NCBI RefSeq assembly: GCF_042477335.2
Contig: NC_091263.1
Span: 70,488,501-70,552,500, forward strand
Reading direction: 5' to 3'
Source of the DNA: Ovis canadensis
Lineage: Eukaryota > Chordata > Mammalia > Artiodactyla > Bovidae
DNA length: 64,000 nucleotides
The translations under genes were made by a program, and so were the position numbers. Under the pieces are notes generated by a model, which had not been told where the DNA came from, searched no databases, and saw only the letters and a list, made by a program, of their open reading frames with translations. Below are positions 9,131-21,720 of this stretch, piece by piece. Each line of letters begins with the position of its first letter. Within the stretch, counting starts at the first letter, position 1.

Positions 9131-10551
9131 CAGCCATTGACACCTGAAACCAGTTTTTAGCACCTTTTGTTTTGATTTTCGAACTTGTCGTTTGGAGGGA
9201 GGAGGGAGCCGGCAGTTCTGGGAACGTGGAGAATAATAGGTGGTGCTCGGTAGGATGGCAGTCTGGGTTGGCTGGGCCCTAAGGTGTCTTTTATTAACCC
9301 TTGTGGGAAAGGGAAAGGGGCTCAGTGAATTGTCCCTTCCGTGAAGGGCCAGAGATCCGTTTGTAAGTTGCAGACTCCACAGCTTTTTCAGTTTAAGCAA
9401 AGGTGCGTGTAGTGCTTGTCCAGGGGTTCTTGTGGATCATCCCTAACATTGATCGTGAACATCCCCCCAGGTGAATCTGCAGCAGCTTCTTGAAGCACTC
9501 CACTTGAGCTACTGGTTAATTTCCTCCCTCTTCTTTGGCGACAGCTTACACATTAGTCTTGGAAGATTTTAGCCAATGCTTTTGCAGGCTGCCTTTTCAT
9601 CCTCACTTGTCATAGAGGAAGGGAAGATGAACACACACATGTCCTAATCCAAAATGGTTGCTATAAGTCTGACATACTTATCGGAGGTACCTGTACCACA
9701 AGCATCTTTGTGAAAGGTCTGAATTCCTAAGTCATTAAAAAGCAGGTAGCTGCTTTAAAACAAAGCAAAACTGATTTAAGCCTTCTGATCAAATGTATCT
9801 AACATTTGGGAGTTATTGACTTAAACCAGATCCTTGTCTTTGAAGTACATGTGTATAGAAATTGTTGCAAACACTGGAAGGAGAGAACCTTATGGAAATG
9901 TTAAGGACAAGGTTCCTCCAGGAGGTAGATAGCATTTTCCCCCCAACTTGTAGATTAGAGGAGTGTGGCTCCGATAATGAGTAGGTGGTAGTTTTACTAG
10001 TGTCATGTAACAAATGATGCTTATAGGTGGGATTTTAATGCGACAATTCCTTGTCCTCTACCGACAGAGTTGGCTTGTATTTTTTTTGAAATCTCACACC
10101 CACTCTCTGGCTAGTATAGAAAGATTAAAAAGCTGCTTCTGGTCTGTGGGCGGTAACCTTTTCATTTCTGAGGAGTTTTCAGCTGCTTGCAGAATAGATT
10201 GCTGATCAGCAGAATAGGGAGGAATCAGATATTAAAAATTCATTAGCACATGATCTAGATCTATTAAAATTATGAGCACTTATTAAGATTTAGCATGGTG
10301 TGGGTGCTGTGTACTGTGTATAGGAAATGAGATTTCTCAGCATTATTTGCATCTTAAGGTAAACAGAAGTACAATCAGCTGACAGTGTTCTGACACCTTA
10401 CAGTAGAAGAGAAAATCTTGTATGAGCACAGAAAACCCTGTACAATTTGGTGAAGAAACCCAGTGACCTGCAGTAATTGATGACTACCATTACTTTAAAC
10501 TCTTTGCTTGTCTCTGCTAGAATATTTCCCCTTTTCTGATGCTTGTTATGT
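9131..10551. other. Start of intron 1, unrecognised
   Basis: G+C falls quickly after 9130. I see no repeat family or exon here, and short ORFs on either strand lack any recognisable product. Being next to the promoter it could hold regulatory elements. Confidence 0.45.
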
Positions 10552-10985
10552 ATGTTGCTGTTTCAGTTGCTCAGTCATGTCCAACTCTTTGTGACCCCGT
10601 GGACTGCAGCACACCAGGCTTCCCTGTCCATCACCAATTCCCGGAGCTTGTTCAATCTCGTGTCCATTAAGTCAGTGATGCCACCCAACCATCTCACCCT
10701 CTGTCATCCCCTTCTCCTCCTGCCTTCAATCTTTCCCAGCATCAGGGTCTTTTCTAATGAGTCGGCTCTTCGCATCAAGTGGCCAGAGTATTGGAGCTTC
10801 AGCTTCAGCATCAGTTCTTACAATGAATATTCAGGGTTAATTTCCTTTAGGATTGACTGGTTTGATCTCCTTGTTGTTCAAAGGACTCTCAAGAATCTTA
10901 TCCAAGACCACAGTTTGAAAGTGTCAATTCTTTGGTGCTTAGCCTTCTTTATGGTCCAGCCCTCACATCCATACATGACTATAAT
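10552..10985 (-). mobile_element. BovB LINE 3' end
   Basis: Antisense BovB, about 430 bp, 5'-truncated after the catccatacatgact segment. The plus-strand ORF of 165 codons over it is an artefact of the antisense strand. Confidence 0.9.
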
Positions 10986-11046
10986 GGCTGAAGGCTTAAG
11001 TTTGAACTCTTCAGAGTGTCATTTATGGATCACTTATTAATTTATT

Positions 11047-11263
11047 GGGAAGCCGCCCTGGCTCAGCGGTAAAGAATCCATCTGCAGTGCTGGAGACACG
11101 GGAGACAGTTTGATCCCTGGGTCGAGGACATCCCCTGGAGGAGGAAATGACAACTCACTCTAGTATTCTTGCCAGGAGAATCCCATAGACAGAAGAGCCT
11201 GTTGAGCTACAGTCCAAGGGGTCAGGAAGGGTTGGTTACGACTGAGTGACTGAACACACACGC
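11047..11263 (+). mobile_element. Bov-tA SINE
   Basis: A sense copy with the 15-bp TSD acttattaatttatt at 11032-11046 and acttgttaatttatt at 11264-11278, one mismatch. Confidence 0.9.
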
Positions 11264-11424
11264 ACTTGTTAATTTATTATTCAAGTATTTATTGAGCACT
11301 TAATTTGTTCCAGGATTGTTTCTAGGTGGGTACTGGGCTACAGTGTGGGGGAAGGTCTGCCTGCATTGAAACTGATTTTGTGTATGTGAGAATGAGGTTA
11401 GCAAATAGAGGTAATGCTACAAAT

Positions 11425-11779
11425 CAGTGATTAGCAAACTTTCTGAAAGGACCAGAAACGAAATATTTTAGGCTTTACGCGCCATGCAGTCTCTATTGCA
11501 GCTACTCAGCTCTCTTGTTTAAGTACAAAAGCATCCACAGACAGTACAGTACAGAAACAAGTGTATCCATCTTCTAATTAAACTTAGGATGCGGAAATTT
11601 TAATTTCATTCAGTTTTCCCGTATCGCAAAATAATTGAATTCTACTTTTTGATTTTTTTTTTCCCTTCACCTTTTGAAAATCTAAAAACCATTCTCAGTT
11701 CATAGGCCATATAAAAACATGGGACAAGCTGGATTTGGTCTGTGGCCTGGCATTTTATAGAAAAAGTTTACTGACTCCT
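11425..11779. mobile_element. hAT-like DNA transposon (non-autonomous)
   Basis: Ends cagtgattagcaaacttt and aaagtttactgactcct are imperfect inverted repeats. Internal words aaatattttaggctttacg and ggatttggtctgtggcctgg are those of a common old mammalian DNA element. A related piece lies near 57,000. The exact family name is uncertain. Confidence 0.65.
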
Positions 11780-11957
11780 AAATAGTGTGAACCATGAAAA
11801 AAATAAAACAAGTCGATCTGATAAGCCAGTGCCTGGCAGTGTTGATGGGGGAGGCATCATTGAGAAGATACTTGAGCTGTGGCCTGTCATTGAGATGGAA
11901 GAGCTTCCTTGGCAGATGAAATAGCAAGGACAAACACTTGCAGGTAGAAGCGAGCTT

Positions 11958-12172
11958 CTGGCTTTTTGGCTCAGTGGTAAAGAATCCACCTGCTAATGCA
12001 GGAGACTCAAGAGATACAGGTTTGATCCCTGGGTCTTGAATATCCCCTGGAGCAGGGAATGGCAACCCACTCCAGTATTCTTGCCTGGAAAAATCCCATG
12101 GACAGGGGAGCCTGGCAGGCTGCAATCCACGGGGTCAGAAAAGAATTGGACACGACTGAACATGCATGCAGG
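11958..12172 (+). mobile_element. Bov-tA SINE
   Basis: A sense copy with a short head insertion (agactcaagagatacagg), ending at catgcatgca. Confidence 0.86.
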
Positions 12173-13248
12173 GCTGTGGTCCCCAGCGTTGACGTCACAT
12201 ACTGTGTCATTCTTGCCTTGATGTCTTTTTTTCATTTTGTCCTTCTCAACTACTTGGCGCTTCTGACAGGTTTTTACAGTCTACATGTTATAGAATCGAA
12301 GACCTGAAAGAGATCTTAGCTTCTTACCCAATTGCTCTCTTCTCACATGTTCTCAGTGATTTTTCAGCCTCTATTTGAACTCCTCTGATGACTGAAAATT
12401 CATTCCTGTGAGGTAGCCCAGACCGTTTTTCAATTGCTCTGATTGTTGTCAGAATACCCTTCACGTTGTGGTGGGACTCGGCCTCTCCGCCTCCTTTCCC
12501 TGAGGCTGCCTTCCTGTGCCCACGGAGGAAGCCTGCAATGGGGGCTGCACCTCGTCTCCAGGATTCGGTTCTGAAGTCAGTGCTTGAGACAAACATTACA
12601 TAAGATGAAAACTATGCTTGAAAATCCCTTAAATTATTTTAAAAGCATAGTGTGCATGTTTGTGCATATATAATCGTGTTTAATTCTTAAGACTTTTTCA
12701 GACCGGGAGCCACTAAGCTTGATTGAAGGAAGGAACAAGAGGAAAAAAAATTTTATTACATTGATATGTAGGCCTTCAGAAAATTTTTTGCCTTTTAAGA
12801 ACTATCACAGCCTTATCAGACAGTGAATTTTAATGTGTTCCTGCTTTGTTGCAGGGTTAATTTTATTGTATTTATGCATTATGCCTTTTAATGTATAAAT
12901 TTAAGCCTCTTAAATGGATAAATGCAAAACATTAATAAATGTTTACAGATATGTTGTGCATATTAAATGATATGTAAGTGGTCAGTAAATGTTTGCAGGA
13001 TTTGAATCTGAATTTTGGCTTCATTGGGCTCACATGCACACTATCCTTTGGAAAGTTGTAGAGAAGAACTTGGCCACCTGCTTCCTGTCTTTCCAAACTG
13101 GCATTTCCTGTTGTGGCTCTGCAGAGCAGCTGTCACTCCCTGTGTCCTTGAGTGTTGGTCACATTTTCCTAGAGGTCAGCTTTTAAGTTAAATGGGCATA
13201 TGACGTAACCCTGTTAGTTCTGCCCCGTGACCTTAGGGCTGAATCCTC
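12173..13248. other. Intronic sequence, no clear feature
   Basis: A weak resemblance to old repeat text (tagaatcgaagacctgaaag, agagatcttag) occurs near 12,290. Otherwise I see nothing but AT-rich intron. Confidence 0.4.
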
Positions 13249-13259
13249 TCATTTCTTTT

Positions 13260-13451
13260 TCTTGTTGTTTAGTCGCTAGGTCATGTCTGACTCTGCGACC
13301 CCATGGACTGTAGCCTGCCAGGTTCCTCTGTCCATGGGATTTTCCAGGCAAGAGTACTTGGGTGGGTTGCCATTTCTTCTCCAGGGAATCGAATCTGTGT
13401 CTCCTGCATTGGCAGGTAAATTCTTTACCACTGAGCCACTTGGCAAGCCCT
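13260..13451 (-). mobile_element. Bov-tA SINE
   Basis: An antisense copy with the 11-bp TSD tcatttctttt at 13,249-13,259 and 13,452-13,462. Confidence 0.88.
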
Positions 13452-13559
13452 TCATTTCTTTTCGTTTTTCCTTATTCACCCTTCTGGTTCTTATAAGTGT
13501 CCTGGTCATTGTTCATTTTTTTGCTTTGGGACCTTGAAGTCTGTTTTAAGGTGTAAACT

Positions 13560-13745
13560 CAGGTTTTACCTCCTTGACAAAGTCTTCCCGTATAATTCTA
13601 GAGCTACATTCCTTAACATTGATACTTTTTTCTGTATTTCTCAATATTATTTTTGTATTTTATACTTCTTTCATGAGCATATATCTTACCTTACAATGAG
13701 ACAGCAAGCTTCTTGAGAGCCAAGACCATATACAATGTTTACAAC
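13560..13745 (+). mobile_element. L2 LINE 3' fragment
   Basis: Words acctccttgacaaagtcttc and agcaagcttcttgagagcca keep the spacing of the L2 3' end (assessed from memory). Confidence 0.5.
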
Positions 13746-13769
13746 TTTCTAAAAATAAAAACTTTAAAA

Positions 13770-14560
13770 GTCAACATTTTATTTAGAACAGTGTTAGATT
13801 TAGTGAATTATTGGGAAGATAGTAGAGAGTTGCTGTCCCATACCCAGTATCCCCTATTATTAACATCTTGGATTAGTGTGTTACGCTTGCACAATTAATG
13901 AATTGGTATTAGTACATCATTACTAAGTCTATACTTTATTCGGAGGTCCACAGCGTTTTCCTTCATGTCCTTTTTTGTTTTCCAGGATCCCATTCAGGAT
14001 GGCACATTACGTTCAATAGTCATGTCTCCTTGGCCCCTCTTGATCGAGGCAATATGTCAGACTTCCCTTGTTTTTAATGGCCTTGGCAATTTTGAAGATA
14101 ACTGATCAGGTATTTTCATAGAATATCCTTCAACCAGACGTTTGTCTGTTTTTCTAATAGTAGATTAATGTAATACGACTTTGGAAGGAAGACCACAGAG
14201 GTAAAGCGCCCTTCTCATCGCGTATCAAGAGTACATACTGCTGACGTGACTCTGTCAGTGATGTTGTTAACCTCGGTCACTTAACTGGTGCTAGTGTCTG
14301 TTTTCTCCACTGTAAAGCTACCCTTTTGTTCCTCTCTTTCTGTACTGTGCTCTGGAAGAGAGTCACTAGGCGTAGCCCACACTTAATGAGTGATGAGTTA
14401 CGCTTTACCTCCTTTGAAGTGGAGTACCTACATAAATTTCATTGCTCAAATTGTTCAGCTCTGGCCATTTGTAGCTCTTTCAGTTGGCTTTCTGTATCCC
14501 TTTCCTTTGACATACTCCCTTGGCTATGCGTGTGTGTGAATACTTTCTTTCTGGCAACAT
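13770..14560. mobile_element. Ancient L1 3'-region-like sequence
   Basis: Passages such as ttgttttccaggatcccatt, atagtcatgtctccttggcc, ggccttggcaattttgaaga and tttctccactgtaaagctac resemble old L1 3' regions. Divergence is high and orientation is not certain. Confidence 0.5.
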
Positions 14561-14829
14561 AAAATGCTTCAGGTTCATCTTTTATGTAATGCCTCAGTTG
14601 TATGGTCATTCTTCTAAGGCACTGTAGTTCCTTTTATGGGGAAATGGTATTAGAAACCGAGATCTGAGTGCCGGGTTGGCTGGTTGCTGTCAGAGTGTTG
14701 TTGCTTCTCCGCACTCTGAGTGAGAGAGCAAGGAGATGAGTGTATATATAAAGTTGTGTATATACACATATCTTTAAATATTTCTGTATGTAACTATTCT
14801 TAACCTCAACATGAATTTACGCTACCTTA

Positions 14830-14985
14830 AAGTTCTGGGGGTTTAAGGGGAGGGAGGAGGAGGGGGGTTCAGGATGGGGGACACATGTTCACCATGGCTG
14901 ATTCATGTCAACGTATGGCAGAAACCGCTACAATATTGTAAAGTAATTAGCCTCCAATTAAAATAAAGTGATTAATTTAAAAAAA
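14830..14985 (+). mobile_element. Ruminant L1 3' terminus
   Basis: The sequence gggaggaggagggggg, then catggctgattcatgtcaac, acaatattgtaaagtaatta and cctccaattaaaataaa, ending in an A run, is the usual 3' end of ruminant L1. Confidence 0.8.
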
Positions 14986-15360
14986 AGGCCATGGCAAACC
15001 AGGAGGAGAGAGATACACAGAAAGGGTTGATCATGCTCCATTGGACATGGAAAAAGATTTGAATTTCACTATAAAAAGAATGGAAAGCCATTAAATGTTT
15101 TTTAAATTAAAAAAAAAGTTTTATGGGTTTTGACAAATGTTTGCTACCTTTTATTCACCGTTACACTGTCATTAGAGTAGTCTCACTGCTCTAAAACACG
15201 CGAGCCTCACCTATTTGACTTCCCGCCTCACCAGACCCTGACAATCGCTGATCTAGTCACTGTCTCTGTTCTTTCCTAGAACGTTGGTATATTGAATTTT
15301 TAAAAAGCAGTTTTGAAAGATTTTTATGAACACAGCATTTTTGTTAAGTAGTGGGAGCTC
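14986..15360. other. Intronic, no clear feature
   Basis: AT-rich with several A runs. The words around 15,050 (ggaaagccattaaatg) may be old repeat remains. No gene is seen. Confidence 0.4.
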
Positions 15361-15361
15361 A

Positions 15362-15957
15362 GTTCAGTTTCAGTTCAGTTCAGTTCAGTCACTCAGTCGT
15401 GTCCGACTCTTTGCGACCCCATGAATCGCAGCACGCCAGGCCTCCCTGTCCATCACCAACTCCCGGAGTTCACTCAGACTCACGTCCATTGAGTCCGTGA
15501 TGCCATCCAGCCATCTCATCCTGTGTTGTCCCCTTCTCCTCCTGCCCCCAATCCCTCCCAGCATCAGAGTCTTTTCCAATGAGCCAACTCTTCGCATGAG
15601 GTGGCCAAAGTATTGGAGTTTCAGCTTCAGCATCATTCCCTCCAAAGAAATCCCAGGGCCAATCTCTTTCAGAATGGACTGATTGGATCTCCTTGCAGTC
15701 CAAGGGACTCTCAAGAGTCTTCTCCAACACCACAGTTCAAAAGCATGAATTCTTCGTCGCTCAGCTTTCTTCACAGTCCAAATCTCACATCCATACATGA
15801 CCACTGGAAAAACCATAGCCTTGACTAGACAGACCTTAGTTGGCAAAGTAACGTCTCTGCTTTTGAATATGCTATCTAGGTTGGTCATAACTTTCCTTCC
15901 AAGGAATAAGAGTCTTTTAATTTCATGGCTGCAATCACCATCTGCAGTGATTTTGGA
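15362..15957 (-). mobile_element. BovB LINE, first of two abutting copies
   Basis: An antisense 3' end starting with a GTTCA repeat tail. The minus strand keeps a 196-codon open frame (15,975-15,385) with [24 protein letters not shown] blocks, so it is one of the younger copies. It ends abruptly after gattttggagc, where the next copy begins. Confidence 0.9.
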
Positions 15958-16930
15958 GCAGTTCGGTTTAGTCACTCAGTTGTGTCCGACTCTTTGTAAC
16001 CCCATGGACTGCAGCCTGCCAGGCCTCCCTGTCCATCAGCAACTCCTGGAGCTTGCTCAAATGCTCGTCCCGAGTTGGTGATGCCTCCCAACCATCTCAT
16101 CCTCTGTCACCCCTTTCTCCTCCCACCTTCAATCTTTCCCAGCAACAGGGTCTTTTCCAATGAGTCAGTTCTTTGCATCAGGTTGCCAAAGTATTGGAAT
16201 TTCAGCTTCAGCATCAGTCCTTCAATGAATATTCAGGACTTATCTCCTTTAGGATTGACTGGTTGGATCTCCTTGCAGTCCAAGGGACTCTTAAGAGTCT
16301 TCTCCAGCACCACAGTTCAAAAGCATCAGTTCTTCGGTGCTCAGCATGCTTTAAAGTCCAACTCTCACATCCGTACATGACTTCTGGAAAAACCATAGCT
16401 TTGACTAGACAGACCTTTGTTGGCAAAGTAATACCTCTGCTTTTTAATATGCTGTCTAGGTTGATCATAGCTTTTCTTCCAAGGAACAAGCATCTTTTAA
16501 TTTCATGGCTGCAGTCACCATCTGCAGTAGTTTTGGAACCCAAGAAAATAAAGTCTCTCACTGTTTCCACAGTTTTCCCATCTATTTGCCATGAAGTGAT
16601 GGGACCACTTGTTTTCTGAATGTTCAGTTTTAAGCCAACTTTTTCACTCTTGTTTTTCACTTTCATCAAGAGACTCTTTAGTTCTTCTTCACTTTCTGCC
16701 ATAAGGGTGCTGTCATCTGTGTATCTGAGGTTATTGATATTTCTCCTGGCAATCTTGATTCCACCTTGTGCTTCATCCAGCCTGGCATTTCACATGATGT
16801 ACTCTGCATATAAGTTAAATAATCAGAGTGACAATATACAGCTTTGGTATACTCGTTTCCCAGTTTGGAACCAGCCTATTGTTCCATGTCCAGTTCTAAC
16901 TGTTGCTTCTTGACCTGCATACAGATTTCT
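15958..16930 (-). mobile_element. BovB LINE, second abutting copy
   Basis: A new BovB 3' terminus (agttcggtttagtcactcag) starts exactly where the previous copy stops, in the same orientation. It extends to the reverse transcriptase core. The minus-strand box reads YTDD rather than YADD. An open frame of 162 codons (16,702-16,214) remains downstream of it. Confidence 0.9.
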
Positions 16931-16974
16931 CAAGAGGCAGGTAAGGTGGTATAGGTACTAAATAACAATTAGAA

Positions 16975-17520
16975 ACACTTCTTTTTTTTTTCTATTAAGT
17001 AAAATTCATATAACATAAAATCCATCATTTTCACCACTTAAAATGTGTGGTTCAGAGACTTTTAGCATGTTCACAAAGTTGTGCACCCACTGGCACCACT
17101 ACTGTCCAGTTCCAGAACATTTTCATCACTGCAAGATGAAACCTCGTATCCATTGAGCAGTTCCTTTCCTCATGCTGTGGCAATCACTGGTCTGATTTAT
17201 GTCCCTGTGGATTTGCCTATTCTGTACGTTTCATTTAAATGAAGTCAGATAATATATGGCCTTTTGTTTCTGGCTTCTTTTACTTGATGTTTTTAAGGTT
17301 GATCCACGTTGTAGCATGTTTCAGTATTTATGTCTTTCTTGTAGCTGAGTCATGATCATTGTATGAATATACCACATCTTGTTGAATCATTCGTCAGTGA
17401 TGGACATTGGTGGTGTTTTCACTGTTTGACTGTTATGAATCATGCTGCAGTGAACATTCATGTATAAGTTGTTTGTTTGAACATATGTTTTAAAATCTCT
17501 TAGGCTTATAACCAATATAT
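16975..17520 (-). mobile_element. L1 LINE 3' region
   Basis: Antisense L1 text: ttcatataacataaaatcca, ttgtgcacccactggcacca, gtagctgagtcatgatcatt and atgaatcatgctgcagtgaa in the expected order. Confidence 0.75.
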
Positions 17521-18629
17521 TTCTTTTGATAAACTTTACTTTTATAATAAGAGGCAAAGGTGCTTGATGGCTTACTTGTGGTAAAGTGCTGAAAGAATGA
17601 TACTTTTCTCTTGGCATGATATTCATCATTGAGTACTGAAATCACTTAATTTTTCTGCTGTCTTCGCACAGTAAAGAAAGTTGGTCCTGATAGGGTGACA
17701 TTAGTAGCTTTCCCTTTGAATTCTGTTAAGAGGAATTTCCTGAATTATGTTGTGTACCATTTAGTCTTTCAGAGAGTGAGATTCACTCACTGTGAAGTTT
17801 TATTATAAGATCTGCCTGTAGTCTTGAGGAATCTCTGAATGTATGAATTGTGTTTAACATTTTGTATTTAGAGGGATAATAGGCAGGATTCCCATTCTGT
17901 AATCTGTTTGGCATCAGTGATTTTATAGAGGTTTTATTCTTACTAACCACATTCCCTCTGAGGTTTGGACTATGATAGAGTGGCATTAAATATTAGTGTT
18001 TTCTTTTTCCTATTCCAGCCTTGAAGCTTTGTTTTGCTCTTACTGCTTTGACAAATTAATTTTCCTCAAGAAGACCTGGCAAATGTTTTCTTCTTCTAGA
18101 AAGTTTAGAGTAACCTGACCAATTTATTTAAAAGCTAATGTTGTTTTTCAGACTTATTGAAAGCGAGAAACATTCTTTGCTATCTTTGTAGTGTCTTAAG
18201 TGACTTTGGGATTCCCTGGAGATGATGGGAAATAGATAAATTATGTATTAACTGCCATCATAATTTAGTCCAAGAAATTCTTTTCAGGCAGGCACTTTAA
18301 AAGAGTTTGTGTGTAGAACACTGGACTAGAACCAAGAATATTTTAATTTCACATCCTTAAAAGACTCACTACTACTGGACAAATAGCTTGTACCTTGAGA
18401 CTTCTTTTTGTAAAAATGATAATATTGACTCTCTAGTTTACAGGAATGTGTGATGGGAAATGAGTTCTGTTAATCAAGGTTCTTTATTTTGGAAGATATG
18501 TGTGTTATATGTATCTTTTTAGTATTTTTTCTTTATTTTAATAAGTGGGTGAATCGGCTATCTGATTATAAAAAAAGCCTCTGTCCAGTACTGTATGTGT
18601 ATTCTATTTACCATTTCCAGTGCTCTTTT
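17521..18629. other. Unique-looking AT-rich intron
   Basis: No repeat or exon recognised with confidence. Confidence 0.4.
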
Positions 18630-18840
18630 TTCTGTGTAGTTCTAGACTTCTACCTGGTATGTTTTCCTTCTGAAAGAAGGACTTCTTTTAACATTTCTTG
18701 TAGTTCAGATTTGCTGGTGATGGATCCTTTCATGGATTTTTGTCTGTTTGAAGAAGTCTTTAACGTGCCTTGATTTATCAAGGCTGTTTTCTCTGGGCAT
18801 AGAATTCCAGGTTGACAGTCTGTTTTTGTTTTTTTTTTAA
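18630..18840 (-). mobile_element. L1-like fragment
   Basis: acatttcttgtagttcagat, ttgctggtgatggatccttt and ggcatagaattccaggttga followed by a cactttggaaatatttctt stretch match an internal L1 passage seen antisense. Confidence 0.6.
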
Positions 18841-19730
18841 CACTTTGGAAATATTTCTTCACTTCCACATCAGCTTTGCTTTCCTTCCAGACCTAAATAT
18901 GTATTGTTTGCAAGATTATTCTGTATTATCTGCTGACACAGACATCTGCGTTGGTAGTTCTACAGTATTTATAAAGTTAGCAGAGTGCTTTGGTGTCTTT
19001 GGCAGACGAATATTATTTGCCTGTGTTTAGTTGTATGATATGACCATCATCTTGAGATAGAAAATGTGAAATAGATTTTTATATTTTCTTTACTGCTTAT
19101 TTATTATTGACCAGAGAGCTGAATTGCTGCTGTTATTGATAACCCCAGTCTGGATGGGCTAGGTCACTTGTATTTATCTCCATGTGATCTTCTGATACAC
19201 ATTTTATCACCTTGAAAAATCTTGCAGACTAACAACTGCTAATTGTTTGCTAGCCAGACACTTGCATTCAGTAGTAATTTTTTTTCTTCTTGCTTCTCTG
19301 TCCCAGCAGGTATTACTCTCTTGAGAAGACACACCGACAGCACTTTCTTCAGATTCTGACAGTTGGTGAACAGCTGCTCTTGATCATAAGACTTAGAAGA
19401 CAGTCTCCATCTTCCCAGATTGGATGTCTTTTCACATGGATTTTCTATTTCTCTATCTTTTAAAAAAATAAATATTTGGGAACATTCTGGATTATAACTG
19501 TTCATCCTCATCTATGCAAAGGAAGGAAAGCTGTTGTGCTTGGATTTTGAGGAGGTATGTCTTTTTTTCTTCTATTGCAAAATTACATCACTTAGAGCAG
19601 TATGACATCATAACACTGCCTCTTTCCTCAGTGGAACTCAGTTCTCGTTCATTCATTTACTCCATCTTCCTTACTCCTGTTCTTCCTTTATTTGTAGCAG
19701 TCATCATAGCTCAGTAAGTTTCTCTCCTTT
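18841..19730. other. Unique-looking intron
   Basis: No coding or repeat feature recognised. ORFs here are short and without family resemblance. Confidence 0.4.
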
Positions 19731-19734
19731 ATGT

Positions 19735-19848
19735 TTTTTGGGCCACAGCACACTGTATGTGGAATCTTAGCTCCCCAATCAGGGATCAAGTCCATGCCCC
19801 CAGCATTGGAAGTGCAGAGTCTTAATCACTGGACCACCAGGGAAGTCC
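19735..19848 (-). mobile_element. CHR-type tRNA SINE
   Basis: Antisense: ttgggccacagcacactg, gaatcttagctccccaatca, then cttaatcactggaccaccag and ggaagtcc. Confidence 0.8.
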
Positions 19849-20610
19849 TAGTAATAACTTTCCTGATGTATAATATAACAAGCTCATTTCTTACATCTTG
19901 GTGAATGTCACTGGGCTCTGGGTTAGTCTAATAAGTAACAGGAAGAAGCAGTTTGAATTTTTATACTTCAAGTTGAGATCATGACTTTGATGAATTGAAT
20001 ATTTTGTTTGCCCCCATTTTGCAGAGGCACTGGGTAGTTTGGGAAAGCTTATTGTCTCCAGCATAATGTATGGCTGTGTGATTTTATAGTCTGGTTCAGT
20101 ATCATTTGCAAGAAGAGATGTGATATTATACAGTTTTGAACTAAAAATTGAGACATTTCAGTCCTAGTTTTGACATTATTATGGCCATACTTTGAGAGTT
20201 AAAGCATGTTCATTTTCTTATCTTTAAAATGTGTTATTATTTGTTTTACACAAAACTTATGAGATTGTTAAGGATCAAGTGAAACAATTTGTGTGGAAGA
20301 CTGTTTTTATCAATATAAAGGCTTGTTACTGCATTGTGGAAAGCTGTAGGCATCTCTTTTATTTTCACTCAGAGACTCAGTTTTTATTTCTACAAAGTTT
20401 TGATGGTACAGCCTAGTCATGAATCAGCTTTTAAATCCCCATGCTTAGTTATGGTTGAATATTAGTGTTTATAGTGCCTAATTACATAGTAGGTTCTCAT
20501 TATATTTTAAAAAGCAGATTTGTGTAATGTAATGCTGAGAAAACTTCAATTTGTGTGATAAGGAAGCATTTTACAAGATCTTTTGGTAGTTTTGAAGAGA
20601 GACTTTATTT
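19849..20610. other. Unique-looking AT-rich intron
   Basis: Nothing recognisable. Confidence 0.4.
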
Positions 20611-20619
20611 GTTTATTTA

Positions 20620-21000
20620 ATGTATTTAAAATATTTATTGAATTCTTACTATATTCTAGGCACTGGGGAAGAAAACTGACAAAAATCTCTGCTTTTATAG
20701 AGCTTATGTTGTATAATAAATATATAGGGAGACAGAATAAACAAAATAAGTAAAAATGCAGTTTTTAACCTATGGTGACCAGTTCTGATGAGAAAAGTAA
20801 AAGTGGGAAAGGGGAATAGGGCTCACTGAGGGGAGGAATATATTTAGTGATCACAGACAACCTTACAGAGAGGGTGACATTTTAGTAAAGTCTTGAAAGA
20901 GATGATGGAGAAATGCAGAAATATGAGAAGAGCATGCCAGGCATAGCAAATGGCAAGTGCAAAGGTCCTGAGACACAAACCTGTATGAGGAATGGCAAGG
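20620..21000 (+). mobile_element. Ancient mammalian interspersed repeat, same family as at 4.6 kb
   Basis: atttattgaattcttactat, taggcactggggaag, gagggtgacattttagtaaa and ggcaagtgcaaaggtcctga keep the family order. Confidence 0.55.
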
Positions 21001-21069
21001 GTTGGGAAGGGTGGGTTCTTATGGTGCCTTATGTAAGTAGTTAGCAGCTGAACAACAAATGGAAGTACT

Positions 21070-21185
21070 TTCCAAGCTTTGATGTGCACATGAATTACTT
21101 AGGGTGTTCCTGTTAAATGATCTGGTCCCAAATAGTTTGTTTTTCATTTGGCAGCCACCATAATCTGAAGTAGTGTGAAGTGGCT
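21070..21185. mobile_element. MER5-like fragment
   Basis: tgatgtgcacatgaattact followed by tagggtgttcctgttaaatg resembles the MER5 core. Short and diverged. Confidence 0.45.
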
Positions 21186-21529
21186 GTGAAAAGCAGCTGA
21201 CATTGATGTACGTTTATAGATGTGCAATGTTAGATTAAAAGGAGCGCCAGTCCCTTTGTTCTTGTACTGTCAGATTGTGTCTTGGGTATTGTGTCCCCTT
21301 AGGGACTTGTACTTTGGTGGGACAATGTTAATCTAAATCTTCCAGATAATGAGAGCTCTAGCCATCTTTATCTAGTGAAGAAGAGTAGCAGAATCAGGTG
21401 CTATTTTGCTATGGAAGCTAATACTTGAAAACTCAACTATCTAGATACATTTTGAAGAGCTTTAAGCAACAGGAGCAGGCTTCTCATCTGTATTACAGCA
21501 GAGGGCGATAGCAGGGGGAAACTACATCA

Positions 21530-21720
21530 GTGGAGGTCAATTTCATCCCACCCTGGGGAAGACCTTTCACACATAGGATCTGTCCAACAGTGGAGCAGGT
21601 GAATTGTGAGGTCTCTGTCATTAGAGATACTCAGATACAGGCTGGATGCTCGTCTTCTGGAGATAGTGAGAGGAACCCCTGCTAGAGTCTGGACTGCGTG
21701 AGTTTTCTCATCCCTCACAG
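21530..21720 (+). mobile_element. L3/CR1-like LINE 3' fragment
   Basis: atctgtccaacagtggagca, gaggtctctgtcattagaga and aggctggatgctcgtcttct follow a pattern of old CR1-like LINE 3' ends. Family assignment is from memory. Confidence 0.45.
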
